DNA of 12,305 nt from Comamonadaceae bacterium (GTDB lineage Bacteria; Pseudomonadota; Gammaproteobacteria; Burkholderiales; Burkholderiaceae_C), in the NCBI GenBank assembly GCA_947374505.1, contig CANCCE010000071.1:1-12305 (forward strand), given 5' to 3'. This document shows positions 7,041-12,305 of the stretch, piece by piece; the first letter of the stretch is position 1; each line of letters starts with the position of its first letter. Position numbers and translations under genes: made by a program. Under the pieces are notes generated by a model. That model did not search any database. It was given only the letters and a program-made list of their open reading frames with translations, and was not told the DNA's origin.

Positions 7041-7388
7041 ATGATGAATTCTGATGCCCCGGAGAGACACAAATCAAGTGATTCGCACCAAGGGAAGGTC
7101 AGCCATCGGCCTTTGAATGAAGATGTTTTGCAGTCTGCCATTGAGGCTGCCAAAGATGAGGTGCTGGTGGTGGACGCTTCAGAAAAAAGCCATGCAACTG
7201 AGCATGACCAAGGAAAACATCACTGGTTGAGCGATGACGGTGGCTTGTATCAGCGCGTCGATGACCGGGTCATGCGCTTTTTTTTATTGAAGCCGCTCAA
7301 AGCCTCAATCATGGTTGCCGGTGCTGGAGCCTTGCTGGCACTGGCCCTTGAACACAGCCTCAAGAGGCTGATCAGACGATTGCCCTGA
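7041..7388 (+). CDS. Small hydrophilic protein with one C-terminal membrane span, family unknown
   Basis: I place the start at ATG 7041, or the adjacent ATG 7044, because AAGGAG (7032-7037) stands directly before them; the protein is 115 or 114 residues. The first 75 residues are polar and rich in Ser, His, Asp and Lys. Numbering from 7044, residues about 83-101 (LKPLKASIMVAGAGALLALAL) form a single membrane span, with the basic tail KRLIRRLP after it. A cytoplasmic head anchored by its C-terminus would resemble the ElaB/YqjD/DUF883 style, but I do not see enough to assign that family. It is divergent from katE and sits beside the stress genes, so a stress role is an inference only. Confidence 0.75.
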   Translation: MMNSDAPERHKSSDSHQGKVSHRPLNEDVLQSAIEAAKDEVLVVDASEKSHATEHDQGKHHWLSDDGGLYQRVDDRVMRFFLLKPLKASIMVAGAGALLALALEHSLKRLIRRLP

Positions 7389-7407
7389 AAACCGCCGATA
7401 GGGCGGC
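7388..7407 (-). terminator. Weak hairpin terminator for the usp genes
   Basis: CCGCC (7392-7396) and GGCGG (7402-7406) form a five-pair GC stem with a five-base loop. Read leftward it is followed by TTTTC, a short U tract, so it suits the leftward usp unit, 15 bases after its stop. It may also slow transcription from the rightward small gene, which ends at 7388. Confidence 0.45.
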
Positions 7408-7421
7408 ATTCACTAGAGAAT

Positions 7422-7844
7422 TTACTTGACTAGTAAGACGGGTATGTTGGCTTCAGCCAAGACGCGTTGTGCCACGCTGCCCATGACTGCCCGACCGATC
7501 AACCCATGCCCGTGTGTGCCCATCACGATCATGTGCGCCTTTTCCTTTTTCGCAGCTTTGAGTATCTCATTCGCTGGGACGCCGGCAACCCAACTGGTGC
7601 GGAAATGCAGCTGGTGCTTGGTCAAAAAACGCTCAATCGACTTGAGGACCTTGGTGGCTTCGTCGTTGTGATACTCGCGGACGGTGGTTGCACCAACCAT
7701 CCGCTGGACTCGGTGTGGGATAGGGGGCTGCACATTGATCACGACCAACTCATCTTCAGGGCCACACATGGTTTCATGCGTGACCAGAAAGGCGAGTGCC
7801 TTTTTGGTGAATTCACTGCCATCAGCCGGGAAAAGTATTTTCAT
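7422..7844 (-). CDS. Universal stress protein (UspA family), ATP-binding type (usp1)
   Basis: A 140-residue single-domain Usp. It opens with MKILFPADGSEFTKKAL and carries the ATP-binding pattern G-x2-G-x9-G-S (G109, G112, G122, S123), then ends in IPVLLVK. Such proteins bind ATP, usually as dimers, and help survival in starvation, oxygen lack or other stress; direct targets are mostly unknown. AAGGAAG about eight bases upstream is a good ribosome site. It lies 31 bases after usp2 on the same strand and is probably co-transcribed from the promoter before usp2. It is clearly more divergent from usp2 and usp3 than they are from each other. Confidence 0.95.
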   Translation of the reverse strand: MKILFPADGSEFTKKALAFLVTHETMCGPEDELVVINVQPPIPHRVQRMVGATTVREYHNDEATKVLKSIERFLTKHQLHFRTSWVAGVPANEILKAAKKEKAHMIVMGTHGHGLIGRAVMGSVAQRVLAEANIPVLLVK

Positions 7845-7875
7845 TTTTATCTTCCTTGTGGGTCAAAAAAAGGGG

Positions 7876-8340
7876 TTACGCCGAAACTTCTTTTTTCTCG
7901 TTGTGTCGAATGACCAGAACCGGGACGGGTGCAAGCCGAATAATCTGTTCAGCACCACTGCCCAGCATCATCCTGCCTAAGCCGCGTCGCCCATGCGTCC
8001 CAACCACAATCAGATCTGCCTTGAAACGCGTTGCAGCATCGGCCACCACTTCAGCGAGACGTTCCCCAAAGTTGTCGAACAATTCGGTGTCAGCGGGCAC
8101 GCCAGCAGCCTTTGCCACAACCAAGGCGTCTTCCAAAATCTTGCTGCCGCTTTGGCGCATGATTTCAATGACTTCACCGGAGTAAGCGCCATACGGATCT
8201 GCCGCCAGCGGAGTCATGCCTTCGACAACATGCACAAGATGGACCTGCCCACCCGAATCGCGTGCCATTTGAAGAGCGGCAACCATGGCTTTGGTGGCCG
8301 TCTCGCTGCCATCAACCGGGATCAAAATTCGTTGGTACAT
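7876..8340 (-). CDS. Universal stress protein (UspA family), ATP-binding type (usp2)
   Basis: A 154-residue Usp starting MYQRILIPVDGSETATKAM. The ATP-binding loop is VVGTHGRRGLGRMMLGSGA, with G114, G117, G127 and S128 in the G-x2-G-x9-G-S pattern, followed by EQIIRLAPVPVLVIRHNEKK. It has a polar tail of about nine residues that the other Usp proteins here lack. TAGGAACT precedes the ATG. It is the first gene after a perfect FNR-type box, so it is likely raised when oxygen is low; Anr-controlled Usp proteins that support anaerobic survival are known in Pseudomonas. The third Usp at the right end is its close relative. Confidence 0.96.
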   Translation of the reverse strand: MYQRILIPVDGSETATKAMVAALQMARDSGGQVHLVHVVEGMTPLAADPYGAYSGEVIEIMRQSGSKILEDALVVAKAAGVPADTELFDNFGERLAEVVADAATRFKADLIVVGTHGRRGLGRMMLGSGAEQIIRLAPVPVLVIRHNEKKEVSA

Positions 8341-8363
8341 ATTTAGTTCCTATTTATTTTTCT

Positions 8364-8406
8364 ATTATGGTGTGCGATCGGGTGAAGCAGCCTTGATCTG
8401 TATCAA
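8364..8406 (-). promoter_or_regulatory. FNR/Anr-type box and -10 element before usp2-usp1
   Basis: TTGATCTGTATCAA (8393-8406) is a perfect match to the FNR consensus TTGAT-N4-ATCAA and is the same on both strands in its half-sites. On the minus strand CATAAT (8369-8364) is a good -10 (5/6). A start near 8357 would put the box centre at about -42, the normal class II activator position, and no good -35 is needed. The transcript would begin about 17 bases before the usp2 ATG. Confidence 0.7.
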
Positions 8407-8453
8407 CAAGGCGCCTCAAAGTCTTGTAGGACAAATCCGACTGAACTTGTCCT
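8406..8453. repeat. Two tandem small inverted repeats downstream of hsp20
   Basis: AGGACAA (8428-8434) pairs with TTGTCCT (8447-8453), seven pairs with a 12-base loop, six bases after the hsp20 stop. A second weaker repeat, ACAAG (8406-8410) / CTTGT (8423-8427), follows at once. Neither is followed by a T run on the minus strand, so termination is uncertain; they may protect or pause the hsp20 message. Confidence 0.4.
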
Positions 8454-8459
8454 TGGGTA

Positions 8460-8888
8460 CTATTGAATTTGTAATTTCTTAGCCGTCGTTGTTGATTTTT
8501 TAGGCAGCTCAAGTGTCAGCACACCATCTGCATAACGGGCTTGCGACTTGGCTTCATCGACATCCTGAGCCAAACTAAAACTGCGTGAAATACTGCCGAG
8601 ATAGCGCTCGCTTCGCAGCACTTTGTTGCCATTCCCGCGGGTTTCTTTGTCTCGCTTCATTTCGGCATCAATCTGAACGACGTTGCCGTCTATCCGGATG
8701 CTGATGTCTTCTTTTTTAACCCCGGGAAGATCGGCCTTGACTTCGTAAGCATTCTCTTTTTCAGAGACATCTATTTTCATTTGCAGTTCAGGCATGTCTG
8801 CATCAAATGTGACGGGTGCCAAAAAGCGGCGGAAGGCAGATTCAATAGAGTCGCCAAAAGTAGGGTCTGTGACGCGAAGATTGTTCAT
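8460..8888 (-). CDS. Hsp20/alpha-crystallin small heat-shock protein
   Basis: A 142-residue ATP-independent chaperone that holds unfolding proteins. The alpha-crystallin domain spans about 35-131: MKIDVSEKENAYEVKADLPG near its start and the conserved A-DGVL-L-LPK pattern (ARYADGVLTLELPK, 117-130) at its end. The tail KKLQIQ has an L-x-I form of the oligomer-forming I-x-I motif. I start at the ATG at 8888 because TGGAGAAAAGAC lies directly before it; an upstream ATG at 8957 would add 23 unlike residues without a ribosome site. It is followed on the same strand by the usp pair after 119 bases, but that gap holds its own promoter, so the genes are only loosely linked. I found no clear sigma-32 promoter upstream. 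Confidence 0.95.
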   Translation of the reverse strand: MNNLRVTDPTFGDSIESAFRRFLAPVTFDADMPELQMKIDVSEKENAYEVKADLPGVKKEDISIRIDGNVVQIDAEMKRDKETRGNGNKVLRSERYLGSISRSFSLAQDVDEAKSQARYADGVLTLELPKKSTTTAKKLQIQ

Positions 8889-9186
8889 GTCTTTTCTCCA
8901 GATAGGTGGGTTGATGGAATGACTATTGGAGACCGAACTGCCGATGGCAAAGGCCATCCATCATCTAGTCAGAAAGCGAGTTAAAGCGCTTGATGCTGTA
9001 GGAATTTTTCGTGTTCATGCCTCGTCTGGCATGCCCTGCAACTCAGCTCATATTTGTTGTGCTGATCGGGCCTCTTTTTTGTTCTTGAGCGACTTATACA
9101 TTTGGATATTGATCTGGCGCAAAGAAAGTTGACCGCATCCAGCTAAGCTGACAAGCATCAAACGCTGAACCAAGCACCGCCACGCC
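8889..9186. other. Divergent intergenic region between hsp20 and the Pat-like gene
   Basis: This 298-base stretch has no credible gene. It contains a perfect six-pair inverted repeat CATGCC (9016-9021) / GGCATG (9028-9033) with a six-base loop and no T run. Further right is TTGATCTGGCGCAA (9109-9122), whose left half matches an FNR half-site exactly while the right half has two mismatches; TAAGCT (9144-9149) could serve as a -10 below it. The hsp20 promoter is not recognisable by eye. Confidence 0.45.
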
Positions 9187-11889
9187 ATGACCGTACGACA
9201 CCTTGAAGCCATGTTTCAGCCGACCTCAGTTGCCCTCATCGGTGCTTCTGACCGCGAGGGCAGTTTGGGGTCTGTGGTCTTGCACAACCTCAAGTTGGGC
9301 GGTTTCAAAGGGCCGATCTGGCCCGTCAATGCCAATCACGCACAGGTCGATGGTGAACCCGCTTGGCCAGATGTCGAGGCCTTGCCTTTCGCGCCAGACT
9401 TGGCTGTTATTTGCACACCCGCCGGCAGCGTGCCTGAGTTGCTGGCATCGCTAGGTCGCAAGGGCACACGCGCTGCGATTGTGTTGAGTGCTGGCCTGAA
9501 AGCCATGACGGCTCAAGGTATCACCCTTGAGCAAGCCATGCTGGATGCAGCCCGCCCGCATTTGCTGCGTGTATTGGGTCCAAACTGCATTGGTGCACTG
9601 GTGCCTAGTGCCGCATTGAATGCGAGTTTTTCGCCCGGCAACGCCTTGCCGGGTCAACTCGCATTTGTCACGCAGTCCGGCGCGCTAGCCACCGCCATGT
9701 TGGACTGGGCGAATAGCCTTGGCATTGGTTTTTCCCACTTTGTCTCGTTGGGCGACAGTGCCGACGTCGACTTTGGCGACATGCTGGATTACCTCGGCAG
9801 TGACCCAGGGACGCGGGCGATTTTGATGTACGTTGAATCGGTCAAAACGGCACGCAAGTTCATGTCTGCAGCACGCGCGGCGGCACGCAATAAGCCGGTG
9901 ATTTTGGTCAAGGCCGGCCGCGCACCTGAGGGTGCCAAAGCAGCTGCTTCGCACACCGGTGCTCTCGCCGGATCTGATGTTGTTTTTGACGCGGCTGTTC
10001 AGCGTGCCGGCATGTTGCGCGTGGACACGCTCGAAGCCTTGTTTGACGCTGCTGAAACACTGTCCAACATGCACCACACGTGGCCACTGAAGGGTGAGCG
10101 GTTGGCCTTGGTGACCAACGGTGGCGGTGCGGGTGTGTTGGCGGCAGACTCCCTGTCGTTGGGCGGCGGCAGGCTCGCTGAATTGAGTTCCGCCACACAG
10201 TCCGCGTTGAACGACTGTCTGCCCGCGACATGGTCCAAAGGGAACCCCGTTGACATCATTGGAGACGCACCGGTGAGTCGCTACCAAGCGGCGCTGCGGG
10301 TCCTGCTGGCCGCACCTGAAGTGGACGGTGTGCTCTTCGTGCATGCGCCTACGGCGATCGTCTCGGCCACACAGATTGCCACGGCCTGCCTACCATTGAT
10401 GCAGTCTGCCAGTAAACCAGTGCTGGCTTGTTGGCTCGGTGGTGCGGTGGTGGCAGCTGCACGACAAGCATCGGCAGCGGCCGGTATTGCCAGCTACAAC
10501 ACTCCGGAACGCGCCACTGCCGCTTGGATGCAATTGGTCCACTTCAGTCGTAACCAGCAAGCGTTGCAACAACTCACCACCGCTTCCATGCCGGATCTGC
10601 AGCCCGACCGCGTGACGGCGCAAAGATTGATTCAACAAGCCTTGCAAGATGGCCGTGAATGGCTGGGCGATGCGGACTCGCAAGCCTTGCTGGCGGCCTA
10701 TGGGATTCCGGTTGTCGACACACGTCAAACGGCAGATGCCCATACGGCGGTGTTGACGGCCGACTTGATGGCTTACCCAGTGGCGCTGAAGATCATCTCG
10801 CCGCAGATCATCCACAAGTCCGATGCCGGTGGTGTGGCACTCGGCTTGACGTCAGCGCTTGAAGTGCGATCTGCTGCAGAAGCCATGCAGGCGCAAGTCA
10901 CCAAGCTGCGGCCAGATGCCGTATTGCACGGCTTCACCGTGCAGGCGATGGCACATCGGCCTGGCGCGCATGAACTGATTGTGGGCATCAACACGGACCC
11001 TCTGTTTGGTCCGGTGTTGCTGTTGGGCGAGGGCGGCACGGCCGTTGAATTGCACGCCAGCCACGCGGTAGCCTTACCGCCGCTCAACACCAGTCTGGCG
11101 CAAGATTTGCTCCAACGCAGTCAACTTTCCAAGTTGCTAAACGGCTACCGCGGCAAACCAGTGGCGAACCAGGCAGCCTTGCTGGATACATTGCTAAAAG
11201 TCTCGCTGCTCGCTTGCGATTTGGCGCAAGTGGCTGAGCTTGACATCAACCCCTTGTTGATCGATGCCGACGGCGTTTTGGCCGTTGATTCACGCGTGCG
11301 CATCAAAGCCAGCACCGCCCGCGATGGATCGCACTTGGCGATTCGGCCTTACCCTTTAGCTTTGGAAGAGTCTGTTCGTGTGGCCGGAAGCGACGTGTTG
11401 TTGCGCCCGATTCGGCCTGAAGATGGCGGCCGGCTTCAGCACTTTTACGCGGATGCCACACCCGCTGATATGCGTCTGCGTTTTTTCATGGCGAGGCGCG
11501 AAGTCCCGCACTCTGAGTTGGCGCGCTACAGTCAGATCGACTACGACCGTGAGATGACGTTCATTGCCATGGGAAAGTCGCACACAGGGGAAGATGCCAT
11601 GTTGGGCGAGGTACGGGCCGTCTGTGATCCCGATAATGTTCGCGCTGAGTTCGCGATTCAAGTGGCCACGCACTGGCAGGGCAGGGGACTGGGTCGGCTG
11701 CTACTGGACAAACTGCTTCGCTACTTGCGGGCTCGCGGCACTGTGGAAGTGGTGGGTGAATGTTTGCCGGAAAATTTAAACGTGACGTCACTCGCGACTC
11801 ACGTCGGCTTCTCGGTGACTCCCGGCACTTCTCCAGATAGTCTGTTGATGCGGATGGTCCTTAACCCCCCAACGTCGAACCTCACATGA
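9187..11889 (+). CDS. Pat-like protein: NDP-forming acyl-CoA synthetase module fused to GNAT acetyltransferase
   Basis: A 900-residue protein with the order CoA-binding domain (about 1-135, with ALIGASDREGSLG), succinyl-CoA-synthetase-like flavodoxin domains (about 150-460), ATP-grasp domain (about 475-705, LKIISPQIIHKSDAGGV and the VAELDINPLLI end) and GNAT domain (about 735-890, QGRGLG at 831-836 binding acetyl-CoA). This is the layout of Salmonella Pat / E. coli PatZ, which acetylates lysines, for instance to switch off acetyl-CoA synthetase. H256 in SHTGALAG matches the phospho-histidine of active ADP-forming acyl-CoA synthetases, which I recall is lost in Pat/PatZ, so it could be a working synthetase as well. 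The ATG at 9187 has no clear ribosome site; ATG 9211 is an alternative. The stop overlaps the next usp gene by ATGA. Confidence 0.93.
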   Translation: MTVRHLEAMFQPTSVALIGASDREGSLGSVVLHNLKLGGFKGPIWPVNANHAQVDGEPAWPDVEALPFAPDLAVICTPAGSVPELLASLGRKGTRAAIVLSAGLKAMTAQGITLEQAMLDAARPHLLRVLGPNCIGALVPSAALNASFSPGNALPGQLAFVTQSGALATAMLDWANSLGIGFSHFVSLGDSADVDFGDMLDYLGSDPGTRAILMYVESVKTARKFMSAARAAARNKPVILVKAGRAPEGAKAAASHTGALAGSDVVFDAAVQRAGMLRVDTLEALFDAAETLSNMHHTWPLKGERLALVTNGGGAGVLAADSLSLGGGRLAELSSATQSALNDCLPATWSKGNPVDIIGDAPVSRYQAALRVLLAAPEVDGVLFVHAPTAIVSATQIATACLPLMQSASKPVLACWLGGAVVAAARQASAAAGIASYNTPERATAAWMQLVHFSRNQQALQQLTTASMPDLQPDRVTAQRLIQQALQDGREWLGDADSQALLAAYGIPVVDTRQTADAHTAVLTADLMAYPVALKIISPQIIHKSDAGGVALGLTSALEVRSAAEAMQAQVTKLRPDAVLHGFTVQAMAHRPGAHELIVGINTDPLFGPVLLLGEGGTAVELHASHAVALPPLNTSLAQDLLQRSQLSKLLNGYRGKPVANQAALLDTLLKVSLLACDLAQVAELDINPLLIDADGVLAVDSRVRIKASTARDGSHLAIRPYPLALEESVRVAGSDVLLRPIRPEDGGRLQHFYADATPADMRLRFFMARREVPHSELARYSQIDYDREMTFIAMGKSHTGEDAMLGEVRAVCDPDNVRAEFAIQVATHWQGRGLGRLLLDKLLRYLRARGTVEVVGECLPENLNVTSLATHVGFSVTPGTSPDSLLMRMVLNPPTSNLT

Positions 11890-12290
11890 CTCGTTTTCGC
11901 CATATCCTTGTGCCTGTCGACGGCAGTCCAAGCTCTGACAAGGCACTCGACGAGGCCATCCGATTGGCTATTTTCAGTGGTGCCAAAATCAGCCTGTTGC
12001 ATGTGTTGCATGTGTTGGATGACCTCAGTCATGTGCGCGCTACCGGCGAAAGTCTGTTGGCGAAACAGGGTGAAAAGATCTTGGCCCGTGGTCTGCCGGT
12101 TGAATGCGTGCTGATCGCGGAAGGTTCTGGTCGCATTTGTGACCATGTGGCAGAACACGCCCGCATCAGCCAAGCAGACTTGATCGTCGTCGGTTCGCAT
12201 GGCCGGCGTGGTGTCGGTCGGGTGCTGCTGGGCAGCGATGCGGAGCAGATTATTCGCCAAGCACCTGTGCCGGTGTTGGTGGTGCGCTGA
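11886..12290 (+). CDS. Universal stress protein (UspA family), ATP-binding type (usp3)
   Basis: A 134-residue Usp starting MTRFRHILVPVDGS. The ATP loop VVGSHGRRGVGRVLLGSDA has G103, G106, G116 and S117 in the G-x2-G-x9-G-S pattern, then EQIIRQAPVPVLVVR to the end. Its start overlaps the stop of the Pat-like gene (ATGA), so translation is probably coupled and the two are made in step. The C-terminal half is very similar to usp2, from which it is separated by hsp20 and pat. Its middle, from about 40 to 65, is shorter than in usp2. A link between the Usp and lysine acetylation is an inference from gene order alone. Confidence 0.96.
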   Translation: MTRFRHILVPVDGSPSSDKALDEAIRLAIFSGAKISLLHVLHVLDDLSHVRATGESLLAKQGEKILARGLPVECVLIAEGSGRICDHVAEHARISQADLIVVGSHGRRGVGRVLLGSDAEQIIRQAPVPVLVVR

Positions 12291-12305
12291 GTCGGTTCAA
12301 CCTGC

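Noticed and set aside
8889..8957. N-terminal extension of Hsp20 from ATG 8957
   Set aside because: The added 23 residues are unlike small heat-shock proteins and the ATG at 8888 has a good ribosome site.
9016..9033. CATGCC/GGCATG hairpin as a terminator
   Set aside because: No T run on either side and no gene ends there.
9685..10344. Minus-strand 219-residue ORF opposite the Pat-like gene
   Set aside because: Antisense shadow of a gene with strong domain matches; composition rich in His, Arg and Gln and no ribosome site.
1..12305. CRISPR array, tRNA, insertion sequence or defence system
   Set aside because: No regular repeats, cloverleaf, transposase or terminal inverted repeats were seen in any part of the window.

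Overview
The window looks like chromosome of a mid-GC betaproteobacterium, probably Burkholderiales (Comamonadaceae-like, e.g. the Rhodoferax/Polaromonas group). This rests on a Bug-type tricarboxylate-transporter receptor, a TadA carrying a C-terminal alpha/beta-hydrolase-like extension, and a Pat/Usp/Hsp20 stress cluster. The taxon is an inference from gene style, not a measured match. I see no rRNA, tRNA, insertion sequence, phage gene or CRISPR array.

Layout. (1) 1-1612, minus strand: a Gfo/Idh/MocA NAD(P)-dependent oxidoreductase followed by the N-terminal part of a Bug periplasmic solute receptor, which runs off the left edge. The receptor start is odd: a well-placed ATG with a ribosome site is out of frame by one base. 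(2) 1613-1894: divergent intergenic region with a plausible promoter and operator for the oxidoreductase and a hairpin before the next gene. (3) 1895-4638, plus strand: a tight set of PaiB-family FMN-binding protein, TadA tRNA adenosine deaminase fused to a degenerate haloalkane-dehalogenase-like domain, and LD-carboxypeptidase. (4) 4658-6805, minus: a large-subunit catalase of the HPII/KatE type, converging on ldcA. (5) 7041-7388, plus: a small single-span membrane protein with no recognised family. (6) 7422-8888, minus: two universal stress proteins preceded by an Hsp20 small heat-shock protein, with a perfect FNR/Anr-type box before the usp pair. (7) 9187-12290, plus: a 900-residue Pat-like protein (acyl-CoA synthetase module plus GNAT acetyltransferase) overlapping by four bases with a third universal stress protein.

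How they fit. The right-hand 7.6 kb reads as a stress and oxygen-limitation block: peroxide removal (KatE), protein holding (Hsp20), ATP-binding Usp proteins, and an enzyme family that controls acetyl-CoA metabolism by lysine acetylation. The FNR-type box with a -10 at class II spacing suggests that at least the usp2-usp1 unit is induced when oxygen falls. The left part is ordinary metabolism and housekeeping. The most unusual points are the TadA fusion to an apparently dead, internally shortened hydrolase, the FNR-controlled usp unit, the retained phospho-histidine motif in the Pat-like protein, and the one-base problem at the Bug receptor start. I did not find a clearly new multi-gene system.
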